NCBI GenBank assembly: GCA_027575805.1
Contig: JANBPU010000002.1
Coordinates: forward strand, 372,001-436,000
From: Mycoemilia scoparia
Lineage: Eukaryota > Kickxellomycota > Kickxellomycetes > Kickxellales > Kickxellaceae
DNA: 64,000 nt
Direction of reading: 5' to 3'
Below the pieces are notes generated by a model. That model was not told where the DNA came from. It was given only the letters and a program-made list of their open reading frames with translations, and did no database searches. Made by a program: the position numbers and the translations under genes. Positions 44,831-54,621 of the stretch are shown one piece after another (positions within the stretch are counted from its first letter, which is position 1; the number at the start of each line of letters is the position of its first letter).

Positions 44831-47800
44831 ATGCTTCTAATATTTCTCGTGGATACCAGTGTTTCCATGGCCGAGCCATTGGAAGAAAACGCTGCTTCCC
44901 GTTTAGACTGTGCCAAGGGAATTGTGGAGCAGATTGTCCAAAGGCGGGCCCATAGCAATGACAGATTTATGCTATTTAGTTATAATGAGCATCAGTCATT
45001 GAAATCTGGACTAAGAGACAGTCCTGAACGGCTGTTATCTGAGCTAAAAGAGCTTGAAGCCACTGATCTGTTCCATGGTGACCATGCATTGGCTGCTATT
45101 TTTGAGCAGCTCCAGCTACTGCGAATGGTATATGATACCGATACCTTTGGTTTCGGAAGGTATCCTATGCTTGGGGAGCCTACAAGTGTCATATGGATCA
45201 CGGATGGAGGACCAATGGTTGACAATAATGCACTGCTCGACAAGCTAAACATTCCATATACACCGTCCGTAAGGTCTGCGCTGGTCAACGAGCCGTTTCG
45301 GTGGGACCAGAGGCTGTTTACAATATTTCTTCATAAGGAAAAGGACTCGGATCTTTGCTCTGGTGGGATCCAAAGCAGCGAAAGGTATTTAATTCCAATG
45401 TGCCATGTGATGGGTGGAAGTGTTCATCATATCTCAGCAATGAAGATGGGGTGGAAGCTTGTTGAAAAGCTTGCGCCAAGTAAGGCATTTGCTGGCCATG
45501 GCCCTGGACTGCTTTCATGGCATGGCGTGATGGTCAACTTTGAGCCTCTTGATACTGATCCTAGTGAAAGAGTGAAGGGAGATTCCAGGGTCCTCATATT
45601 GTCTGGCTCCGCAAATATATCATCATCCCAGCCAATTCATCCAGAGGCCAGAAAAACGCCGGCTGCATCTGCTATTGACAGCGGTTATGCTGGATATTTC
45701 CCTATTCCCGAGACATTCTGGCCTCAATCTTTACAAATGGATAACCGGCCGCTCCGAGCTGCTCATCCCACTATTGGCTATGTTCAAAAGCACATTGACT
45801 GCGACTTTGGCAAAAACTTTCCCTTTGATAAGTTCCAGATAGATTCCAGCTGCAATGTTTCAAGGAGGCTCTTAGAGGCTTCAGCTGGTCAAATAATCAA
45901 TTGGCCTATTTTCATCACCAAGTCATATAAGGCGCAGAGTCCCAAGTTTCCTTTTGGCATCTTGCGAGCGAATTCAGCAAGAACAGCCGTTAATCTCTAT
46001 ATCTTGCCATATAACTTTCCTGTCCTCTTTAATTTGCTAAAGAAGCTCCCTTCTTCCCGTGACCACACACTAGGCCCAAATGATGCATGGAGGAGGGAAT
46101 TTCACCAATATCTTGAGCATATACCCGCATACTATGCGCCACCACTTCGAAGAGTATTTAGCTTGGCGGGTCTTCCAGTTGATGCAATTCCTCCACAATT
46201 TGGTGCCGATCCCGCGTTCATGAATCTCGTACGATACTGTGCCTCAGTGCGCCAAGGTACCTTGAAAGAGTGGGCAGCATCTCCAGCAAATAATCCCACC
46301 CCGCTAAAGCATAAGCCTATATCAAGCACAGCATCTATGCTGGGGCTTAATGGCGGTGGCTTCCCCAACACTTTGACCAACAACGCGTTTAACGTTTCTC
46401 GATCCCAGACTATGGATGTTCTCAATTCATTACGCCACGCGTTTATTAGCGACTTTATGGCCACACGCAAATTTCAGTTTTCTACGAATCCATATGCCTT
46501 TATGGCCCAGTCTCAAGCTGTGCCAGGACCGCCATCAATGCCTGCAGGACAGTTTTCAAATGGGCCATCCATTTCACCCGATATTGCGCGTTCGTTAATG
46601 TTTGACGATCAAGACTCTATACACTCGATCCCAGTTGGCGAGATGGGCAAATATCAAACCTATATTGCAAGACAACAAGCAATTACACCAAGAGACCCCA
46701 CAATGAGTGAAGAAGATCTGCGACAGATCCAGAAAACAATGTTTGGTAATCCATACAAAAGGTTTGAACGCTCTGGCCATACAAAGCAAGGTAACCTTTC
46801 TGGCAATAATAGCCCCGGAGGTTCAAGTCTCGATGAGAATGAAATCGAAATTGAGGCTGAGCTAAATGAAGTGGTCATGGACGATATGGACGTAGAAGAT
46901 ATCTTGGGTACAGGCCATCATGAGAAGAACAATGAGGAACATAGTTTACAACACTCAAAGTCAGACGACGACTTTAGCGAAACACTCGGTAGTTTGCCTG
47001 ACTCCAACTCAAAGAAAAATGAAAGGATGAAATCATCTCCAGTACCACAATCCAAATTTAGTGCATTTGGATATACACCAAGAAAAGCTATTCCGAGACT
47101 CAGATCAATAAAGGGATCGTGGAAAAATGGAGATGCCTCATGGAATATCAATCCATGGGCACAATATGACGAAAGCGAGCTCAAAAAATATACAAAATCT
47201 TCACCAAAACCCCAGAACTCTATTACTCCCCAATTACCACAGGTAAATAGAAAACAAATACCGTTGTCGCAACCACTGAGACCCGCACTGCAGAACCCTG
47301 CTGCTCCACACAAAATTCACGCACCAGTTCCTAACCCACCTCCAGTCGGCGGCCGAGGGACTCCATCACCATCATCGTCTGCATATATTTCACCACTATC
47401 ATCAACATTGGCAGCATCATCAGCTACACCATCTCACATTGGACAAAGGCCAAGACCAGAATCACAAAACCAATCTAGTTCTGCCCATATCATAAGCACC
47501 TCCCAAGCAACAATCACGATTCCTGGGGTTATAGCCAACTCTAAAATTCAATCACCTTCTCCTCCAGTTGGTTTAAGGGCTGGTCGCACGATAGGCGCAA
47601 CTGAGCTTAAAGATATATTGATCTCGCAAATTAAGGCAGACAATTCTAAGTATGATGAAGAGGCACTAAAAATGCATCTTAAATACTTGGATAAGAACAA
47701 CACTGAGATTTCTTTGAGACATAAACAGGTCATCACGGATAGAGCCTTATTGATTGCGAAATCCATGAAGCGAAAAACTCTGATCCCAATTCTGGAAAAA

Positions 47801-47833
47801 ATCAAAAAGTCATACCAAGGCAACAAGAACTAG
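44831..47833 (+). CDS. INTS6: Integrator complex subunit 6-like protein (VWA domain)
   Basis: This is a single exon of 1000 residues. It starts MLLIFLVDTSVSM, the same way animal INTS6 starts, with a complete MIDAS (Asp8, Ser10, Ser12) of a von Willebrand A domain running to about 230. The frame is open 31 codons upstream but begins there with TTG, so the ATG at 44831 is used. A middle region follows with a INTS6-like body (PYNFPVLFNLLKKLPSSRD, EFHQYLEHIPAYYAPPLRRVF). Then a disordered Ser/Pro stretch (about 760-920) precedes a final helical domain (about 925-1000, ELKDILISQIKADNSKYDEEAL) of the INTS6/SAGE1/DDX26B C-terminal type. In animals Integrator cleaves nascent RNA and recruits PP2A. 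Function in a fungus is unproven. Confidence 0.85.
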   Translation: MLLIFLVDTSVSMAEPLEENAASRLDCAKGIVEQIVQRRAHSNDRFMLFSYNEHQSLKSGLRDSPERLLSELKELEATDLFHGDHALAAIFEQLQLLRMVYDTDTFGFGRYPMLGEPTSVIWITDGGPMVDNNALLDKLNIPYTPSVRSALVNEPFRWDQRLFTIFLHKEKDSDLCSGGIQSSERYLIPMCHVMGGSVHHISAMKMGWKLVEKLAPSKAFAGHGPGLLSWHGVMVNFEPLDTDPSERVKGDSRVLILSGSANISSSQPIHPEARKTPAASAIDSGYAGYFPIPETFWPQSLQMDNRPLRAAHPTIGYVQKHIDCDFGKNFPFDKFQIDSSCNVSRRLLEASAGQIINWPIFITKSYKAQSPKFPFGILRANSARTAVNLYILPYNFPVLFNLLKKLPSSRDHTLGPNDAWRREFHQYLEHIPAYYAPPLRRVFSLAGLPVDAIPPQFGADPAFMNLVRYCASVRQGTLKEWAASPANNPTPLKHKPISSTASMLGLNGGGFPNTLTNNAFNVSRSQTMDVLNSLRHAFISDFMATRKFQFSTNPYAFMAQSQAVPGPPSMPAGQFSNGPSISPDIARSLMFDDQDSIHSIPVGEMGKYQTYIARQQAITPRDPTMSEEDLRQIQKTMFGNPYKRFERSGHTKQGNLSGNNSPGGSSLDENEIEIEAELNEVVMDDMDVEDILGTGHHEKNNEEHSLQHSKSDDDFSETLGSLPDSNSKKNERMKSSPVPQSKFSAFGYTPRKAIPRLRSIKGSWKNGDASWNINPWAQYDESELKKYTKSSPKPQNSITPQLPQVNRKQIPLSQPLRPALQNPAAPHKIHAPVPNPPPVGGRGTPSPSSSAYISPLSSTLAASSATPSHIGQRPRPESQNQSSSAHIISTSQATITIPGVIANSKIQSPSPPVGLRAGRTIGATELKDILISQIKADNSKYDEEALKMHLKYLDKNNTEISLRHKQVITDRALLIAKSMKRKTLIPILEKIKKSYQGNKN

Positions 47834-48242
47834 CTTACACGCTAATGTTGAAGCCAAAGTCTTGCTTTCACTTACCCACCATACAGTATTGTCTCAATAT
47901 TATACCAAGCTCCTTTTTCCTTTTAGATAGGATTTCCCTTGTAAACTCTGTACATAGTTCTAGATCTGAACTGCATTTACATCCATTTGCAGTTTACCCA
48001 CAATAGCGACTGGCTTGCCTGATACAGTGATGTTTGGTTCACCTAATAATCCTCCAAGTGCACAAAAATTAATGGTTTAAATAATGTATTTTAATAATGG
48101 TTTTGAGCTATTGGTATTTGAAATATAACGCTTCATGTTGAGTAAATGTAAAAAATATATAAAATAAACCTTTGTCGGAATGACATAGCATAAAGCGAAA
48201 CAACATATGTAAACCTAACCGACTTTGTGATATGGCGGGAGG
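47834..48242. other. Convergent 3' spacer
   Basis: These 409 AT-rich bases lie between two stop codons, and both transcripts end here. I see no other feature. Confidence 0.4.
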
Positions 48243-51200
48243 TTAAAGCAGGTCACTTTCACTTTGAGACAAATCGGCAACCAAACGCTCTGTCCATTCA
48301 TCGCAATGTTGGATCGACTCTTTGTCAGATTTGCCTAGAATGGCTTTTCCTAGGTAGTAAATCATTCCATGTGTGCCACTTGGTTGGAGGTCAAAGAATA
48401 GATTACGAGCAAGGCTTTCATGATCTTCTAGTTTAAGTTGGGCAGTACTGTCCCCATCACCATTCTCCTTGGTAGATGCAGTATACTTGGTAACCCAGTC
48501 AGACCAGAACAGCTTGAGGGCGTCAGAGATATACTTTAGGGGGTCGATGGATCCTTTGCCAACCCCTCCTTCAACTGAATGCTTTTCAACAAGGTGGAAC
48601 AGGATGTTAAGGGATAGAACTACAACTTGCTGCTCAGCAGGGTCGCTGATATTCGCATCCATAAACCCTTCCACTATTTGGGCAAAGTTGGGCTCCTCTG
48701 CAGTCTGGTCAAACACAAGTGGATCGGCTGGAAGTAAAGCGTTCCCAAGATTGATACCATGGCCAGATCTTTCAAGAAGAGTCCATACATGTGGGTAGAA
48801 CTTGGGTGGAACGCGATTGAGTGCTCCATCGTTCTTGCGACGACGAAGCCAGCGGCCATGAGATGGAGGTACAAATATAGTCGATGGAATGGTGCTAGAA
48901 TGCTGTTTTAGTTTGGGAGAGAACGTGTTACCCTCTTCACCAAAGTTAAGAGTATATTGGATATATGTAGTGGGACCTTCGGTGCTAGGAGAAAGCGATT
49001 CCAGAACCTCAGTGCCATCACTGGATTCAGGTGGGTTGTTCTTATCTTGCTTGACCCCAATCATGCACCAGGAATCACGATACTTTGCATCTCTAACCTT
49101 GGTGGAGCCAAGGCTACTGAGTGCTTTAACGGCTTCTGGCGTAAGGGATTCGCAGAATTCATCCAGGGCAGCAATGCAGACAAGCATGCCTGGGTCCAAG
49201 TTGTTGATCATGAGGGCAAGACTGTCACTCTCATCCTTTGAAGCATGTGTATCAAAGCTTGCTAGATCCACAATGGATCGCGAATTAGTATCTATGGAAA
49301 GTACATGAAGGCCACGACCGTGGATAGGAAGTTTATGGTCATCCAAAATTATGTGAGCAAAGCAACCGGCAAGGTAGCCACCAGATTGGACCTTAATGAT
49401 CCAGGAATCCTTTGTTGACAGGTCAGGAAGATCCTGGGACATCTGGATGAAGGGATGTGCAGGGCAAGAAAGCTTAATGTTTCTGTCAATTGGGGTAGTG
49501 TCCAAAGGTTCAGAGTAATCTATATCAGTTGCGATCATTTGTTCTTTGACAAGAGTGAATGTGTTGATAGAGCTAAGCTTGGGACCACCAAGGACAGTCA
49601 AAAGCAACTGCTTGAGCTGGTAGGGGCTCAGCTGCATCAATGCCTCAATGGCGGTTACCTCATCAGTGCCACGCAGACGCATTATTTCCTCTCTCATTGC
49701 AATAATTATATCATGAGTTCGAAGGCACATGATCCCATCAAAGATATGGTGGTTGGCACGAATCAAGTCGCCAGAGGCCTTGATTATTTCCTGAACCAGA
49801 GGTCCTTCACGCAAGTCTTCTTTGAATATAATAGACATTGTGTTGCACAGGTCTGCAGTCCTTTGTGGCCTACAGATGTGCACTTCGCTTTGTCCCAAAC
49901 CAACAGTGACATCGATACGGCGTACAATAAGCTCAGTAATGTTAATCTCAAGTTCTGGAATCATCTTTTGAGTTATACCAGCAACTTGGCGCACGACGGA
50001 CCAGAGACCTAGATCCATAGCCTTGATGTATATCTCGCTAAGAAGTTCACCTAAAGTTGCCTCAAAGCGCTCGATGTAGTGCTCCAAGTCATTGACACAA
50101 GTGTGAATGTAGAAAAGTAGATCTAACTGGTCATAAATGTTTGTTGAAACAGAAAGGCTGTTAATGGCCACATCCATCATCGACTTGTCCCCAAGGGACA
50201 AGGCGAGTGGTTCAGGAGATGTGGAAGTTGGTGGTTCCTGATGACCATCCTGATGGGTTTCCTGACCATCAGTCTTTTCTTTGTCATCATCAGAGCTGGA
50301 CGATGTGGTAAATACAAGACCTCCATCGTCTTCATCATTCCCGTTGACAATTTCATCAGTACTGGCCGAAATGTCGAACTTTTCTAGATCAGCTCTGACC
50401 TTTTCGGCCTTATCTTGTTCAATAGAACTTGGTGTGGGCGTATCGACATGGTCCAAAAGCTTCCAAGCCCTTGGCTTCTTTCCAAAGTAGTCGCCAGAGA
50501 ACTTACTTTCTAAGTCACACAGTGGAGTTGTAAGGGCAGTTGAGCGACGTCTGAGCGAATTACGCTGTTGGGAATTAATACTGGCAGTTGAAAAGCTTTC
50601 ATTATTTGTAAAGTCAACATCTTCGTTGATTGAGCAGACATCATCGAACCGCAAACGACTGCTTGAGCGTGACAAACCCTTGCGCTTATCTTCAAGCTTA
50701 AGTGTCTTTTCCCAGAGGTTCTTATCCTTGTTCACCAAGAAATCAAGGCATTCTATGTGACTTGTTGGGATAAGCTCTGATAGTCGGCCAAGTCGGACAC
50801 GCATTCCAGCATAGACTCCAGATCGAAGAGCCATGATAAATTTAAGAAGACTTCTATTCCGACTTCCAAATGAGCTTGAGTATCCTCGAGCATCTTCTGT
50901 GGATGATGTATGGCCATTAGCATGGTAGTTATGATTGAACATATTTTCTGTAAGCTTCAAAACCATAGTTGGTCTGCCATTATCAAGCCAGTGGAGGCGT
51001 GTGAACTGCAGCTCATTGGTAATACTTGAGACCAAGTATTCAGAGTCTGAATTGAGATAGTACTGTAGAGTATCCATAAAGTTTGGAGTGAATGCGTAAA
51101 GCTTTCCTTGAACTCTGTAAAGACGACAGGTGCTGAGTGTGCCCATTGGCTTGCTCGGTCTTCCTGAGAGCTTTAGCTTGGTGTTCTGGCCAAGAATCGA

Positions 51201-52742
51201 ATAGATGTCGGTCAAAGCGCCCGGATGCAGTACTGTGACTGGCCTTACTTGATCGAGTGTCTGAGTTTCGATTCCATGAGCAGCAAGCTTTTCCTGCAAC
51301 ATTGAATTCTCGGATAGTAAAACAATCTGGACAAGATTGTCACGATTCTTTTCGCGCAGGCTATTGTATCTTCGACCAAGGGGATCAATTTCGGCAGGTT
51401 CCAGCAATCTTTCTCTAATAAGACATCCGACAAAGAACAATGAGCTAGCCCACACAAGTGGTAGATTGTCATTGGGCTTCCTGTCCTGGGAGTGAGGGCC
51501 AGCTCTCTCTGCTTCAAGAAGGTTTTGGGGGACATAAAATAGTTCTGGTATCAGGGGCATATGTTCATGGCTCTGAATAGATTCAGAAATGTAAACGTCT
51601 GTTGGCAGATCTTCAGGGTCATAGTAATTCATGGTATTTGAGTCTATCAGAAGCGGATTGAGAGCCTCGATGTACTCCTTTGCCTGGTCAAAGTTTTCGG
51701 TGAACAGGCCTTCAAGGATCAAGTAGGTAAAGAACAGTGGCCATTCGCATTCGACGTTTTCAAACTGCTTCAGTTCACGATTGTTGTAGTAGAGGCGAGA
51801 TGTATCCTCATTGACACACTGGTGGCCGTCACGCAAGAAACGACGGCAGCCATAGCGGCCACGTAACTTTTCTAGAATCTCGTTGCGAGTGATGTCACGA
51901 AGGTCCCTGCTACGAACAGCAAATGCAGGGTATCCAATAACAGAGAGTATAGCACTGTCAGTCTCCTTTGAGCTGGATTCACGGGGAAGCTGGGTAGTTA
52001 GAGTAACATAATTTCTGGTGATCTCGTCAGGCAGGGCATGAATGACAGATGCAGGTCCACCACGGGAGCCGAAAAGGTTGAGCCCATTTACAGCCTCAAG
52101 AGCAGCCACGGCCATACCAATTGACGAGGAATTGAGCTCGGCCTCCCCATGATTGGACTTGTTACCACGCTCCCAGATTCCATAGTCTGGAGTTTGATAG
52201 GCATGCTCGATATAAAAAACAAGGTTCTGGATGAAGTCGACCTCATCATAGGTCTGGACAATGTTGTAGTTGCTGGCAGTCATCTCGGCCAGCATAAGCA
52301 AAAAGATACTGGTAGCATCGATTTGCAAGTGTCCCCAGTCCTTGTCGCCAACAACAGTGTCACCAGTCGCAGTGTTGTACTTGGCATGGAGGGAATCGTA
52401 CTTCGACTGGGTATGCTTGAACTTCTCTACCTTGTCAGCCTGGCGCATCATGCTAGTTAGGAGTCCACGCATAAGTTTTATCACGGAGTGCTGGAGAGCA
52501 TAAGCCCGGCCAGTGTCGTCATCGATGCTGCGGTAGGCCTGGGCAAGGCCATAGACAGCAAGTATAGAGTACACATTGTCACGTACCCAGGCATCACGGT
52601 AGTCGCCATGCGTGGTCACGGCAACGGATGCGGGTATGAGGCCAGTGACGGGGTGCTGGCGGTCAAGAATAATGGTCTTTATAGCCTTATAATAATAGTT
52701 TAGGCGCGAAAGGCGCAAAGCCCTGGAATCGGAGCTAGACAT
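48243..52742 (-). CDS. Phosphorylase kinase regulatory subunit (alpha/beta family)
   Basis: This is a single exon of 1499 residues. The N-terminal part is the GH15 glucoamylase-like domain of PHKA/PHKB: RLNYYYKAIKTIILDRQHPVTGLIPAS, GDYRDAWVRDNVYSILAVYGLAQAY, DKDWGHLQIDATSIFLLMLAEM, SSIGMAVAALEAVNGLNLFG. Calmodulin-binding and C-terminal helical domains follow, divided by an acidic insert (about 770-860) rich in Ser/Asp. No C-terminal CAAX box for farnesylation is present (ends SESDLL), unlike the animal subunits. In animals alpha and beta regulate glycogen phosphorylase kinase; the catalytic gamma gene is not in this window. The start is the ATG at 52742, since four codons before it the frame has only TTG. 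A likely 5' UTR intron acceptor lies at about 52794. Confidence 0.92.
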   Translation of the reverse strand: MSSSDSRALRLSRLNYYYKAIKTIILDRQHPVTGLIPASVAVTTHGDYRDAWVRDNVYSILAVYGLAQAYRSIDDDTGRAYALQHSVIKLMRGLLTSMMRQADKVEKFKHTQSKYDSLHAKYNTATGDTVVGDKDWGHLQIDATSIFLLMLAEMTASNYNIVQTYDEVDFIQNLVFYIEHAYQTPDYGIWERGNKSNHGEAELNSSSIGMAVAALEAVNGLNLFGSRGGPASVIHALPDEITRNYVTLTTQLPRESSSKETDSAILSVIGYPAFAVRSRDLRDITRNEILEKLRGRYGCRRFLRDGHQCVNEDTSRLYYNNRELKQFENVECEWPLFFTYLILEGLFTENFDQAKEYIEALNPLLIDSNTMNYYDPEDLPTDVYISESIQSHEHMPLIPELFYVPQNLLEAERAGPHSQDRKPNDNLPLVWASSLFFVGCLIRERLLEPAEIDPLGRRYNSLREKNRDNLVQIVLLSENSMLQEKLAAHGIETQTLDQVRPVTVLHPGALTDIYSILGQNTKLKLSGRPSKPMGTLSTCRLYRVQGKLYAFTPNFMDTLQYYLNSDSEYLVSSITNELQFTRLHWLDNGRPTMVLKLTENMFNHNYHANGHTSSTEDARGYSSSFGSRNRSLLKFIMALRSGVYAGMRVRLGRLSELIPTSHIECLDFLVNKDKNLWEKTLKLEDKRKGLSRSSSRLRFDDVCSINEDVDFTNNESFSTASINSQQRNSLRRRSTALTTPLCDLESKFSGDYFGKKPRAWKLLDHVDTPTPSSIEQDKAEKVRADLEKFDISASTDEIVNGNDEDDGGLVFTTSSSSDDDKEKTDGQETHQDGHQEPPTSTSPEPLALSLGDKSMMDVAINSLSVSTNIYDQLDLLFYIHTCVNDLEHYIERFEATLGELLSEIYIKAMDLGLWSVVRQVAGITQKMIPELEINITELIVRRIDVTVGLGQSEVHICRPQRTADLCNTMSIIFKEDLREGPLVQEIIKASGDLIRANHHIFDGIMCLRTHDIIIAMREEIMRLRGTDEVTAIEALMQLSPYQLKQLLLTVLGGPKLSSINTFTLVKEQMIATDIDYSEPLDTTPIDRNIKLSCPAHPFIQMSQDLPDLSTKDSWIIKVQSGGYLAGCFAHIILDDHKLPIHGRGLHVLSIDTNSRSIVDLASFDTHASKDESDSLALMINNLDPGMLVCIAALDEFCESLTPEAVKALSSLGSTKVRDAKYRDSWCMIGVKQDKNNPPESSDGTEVLESLSPSTEGPTTYIQYTLNFGEEGNTFSPKLKQHSSTIPSTIFVPPSHGRWLRRRKNDGALNRVPPKFYPHVWTLLERSGHGINLGNALLPADPLVFDQTAEEPNFAQIVEGFMDANISDPAEQQVVVLSLNILFHLVEKHSVEGGVGKGSIDPLKYISDALKLFWSDWVTKYTASTKENGDGDSTAQLKLEDHESLARNLFFDLQPSGTHGMIYYLGKAILGKSDKESIQHCDEWTERLVADLSQSESDLL

Positions 52743-54621
52743 CCTAAATACCAAAAACGGTCGAATGAAAGTTGTGAAGTAGCGCTTGCTTCCCTAAAAA
52801 AGACAAGTATTGGTATGAATAGAGAGCAGAATATCGCAGGGTCTGATGTGCTGCTAACAATGAAGAAAGAAAATGTCTAAAGTGTTGGGTTGAAGAAACT
52901 GCTTGTAGTTACAGAATAATAGGTGTTCGGCTTTATTAAAGCCTATTGAAAGTATTGTAGACTAACAAGGGAAAAAGCAAAAGGGAAGATAGAAAGCAGA
53001 TGTAGCAGGGGAGAAACAGGATATTAAATCTGTGTTTGACGCAGCCACAGTCATTGTATAATATTGGGTGCTTTGGCAGCGTATTGGGAGGAAGCCATCG
53101 ATTAAAAAGATCATTTGTCAAAGGCCAGACTTCACCGATCAAAGTTTGGCAAAGAGAGCTCGCCCTTTTTCACCAATAGCAATTAACCGGGATATTGTGA
53201 ATAAGATTTGAATGGTCTTGAAGGGCTCTTTGGGAACCTCAAGCACCAAAGGAAGCATGTATCCCCTCAACTCAGAACAAATCAATCCATGGCCGAGCAA
53301 TTGATATAGATGAATGCAAGAACCCCAAGTCCAAATGCTGGCATCTATCAATGATATCCACAATACGATCAAGAAAGGGATGTGGGAGTGTGGACAATCA
53401 AAAGCTAGTGATGACGCTGCGGGCCCTACTCCAAAACACACCATTTTTTAAATTAAGATGCGTTTATGTGATTATGTCTATGTAGGAATCACTCGTCTGA
53501 ATGCAGGCCCAAAGTAGCCCGGGCTGGATCTTGATATCAGCCAGAGCTCAGTTACCCCATCAAAAAGGAAATCAAGAAAGCAGTAAATGGCATTTAGGGT
53601 GCGATGTGGAGGCAAAAACAGTGCCATGTGAGAGATGGCGATGATACCCAGAAAAGCCCTAATCCGTATAACAAAGGAGGCATTGTGAGGTCGTGGGGAG
53701 AACCGGGCTGTGGTACAAGAGGACGCGCATCCGCAATGAGGTATGAGATATAGGGAGAGACAGAGGGAGAGAGAAAGTGTTTATGTACAGGCATGTATGT
53801 AATATGGATGTGGGCGGCCAAGAGTCATAGAAAAGGTAAGATCGACATTTTTGAGAAAATTTTATAGTACCTGCTTTTCCTGGCGTGAAGGTTGGGGGTG
53901 AGGAAGAGGAGATCTTGGGATCACAAAAAGTGCCAAATATCCCATCTCTCATAATGCCGCTACAACTGCCCAAGAGCAAAAGGGATTCTGGACAGAGGCT
54001 ATTTCTTTGATGTTCTAATAGCTTTGCTTTAATATGGTAGGCTGATGGTCATAGCCACATGCTTCAAGAAGGAAAAAGTAGTCAATTGTCTCGCAGCCTC
54101 ATAAAGAACTGAGATTCTTTGGCTCATAGAAATTGTCTTGTAGACAAAATTCTAAGCCCAAGCTTGGTAACACATAAGGTGTGCTTTTGTGAGTCTTTGG
54201 CGATCAATACTGTGAGTATTGTAGGACGAGTTCCTACTTTGGTTATGATGTGTGCCTGCTTTTCATCATGCTTTATATTGCATCTATAAGCTCAAACTTG
54301 GCTAATACTTTATAGCCTGCTTTGTGGCCTTTCTTTTGCTATTCTGTGTATTTCATTCTCCTTTCTTGTCTGTCTCTTATTTATTTCAGTATTTTGGCGA
54401 GAAGACATATCTCTGTTGTGCGCGCTATTATCGATTCTAAATGGGCACATAGTTTCTACACAACCACATAGGCACTCGAACACCGTTTATACCACTAGTC
54501 ATAATTATTACCAATACTACTACTATCACAGCTTCGAGCAGGATAGACAGCAGCACCGTTAAAAATACTGCTTTTCCTAGCTAGCCTGATGCCCTGATAG
54601 TAACCACAAAAACACACAACA
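52743..54621. promoter_or_regulatory. Long divergent promoter region
   Basis: This 1.9-kb region lies between the phosphorylase-kinase subunit and the receptor-like gene, the longest gene-free stretch in the window apart from the duplicated arm. I see no conserved protein on either strand. Small ACT/CTA runs lie near 54508-54528. It probably holds leaders and promoters of both genes. Confidence 0.4.
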
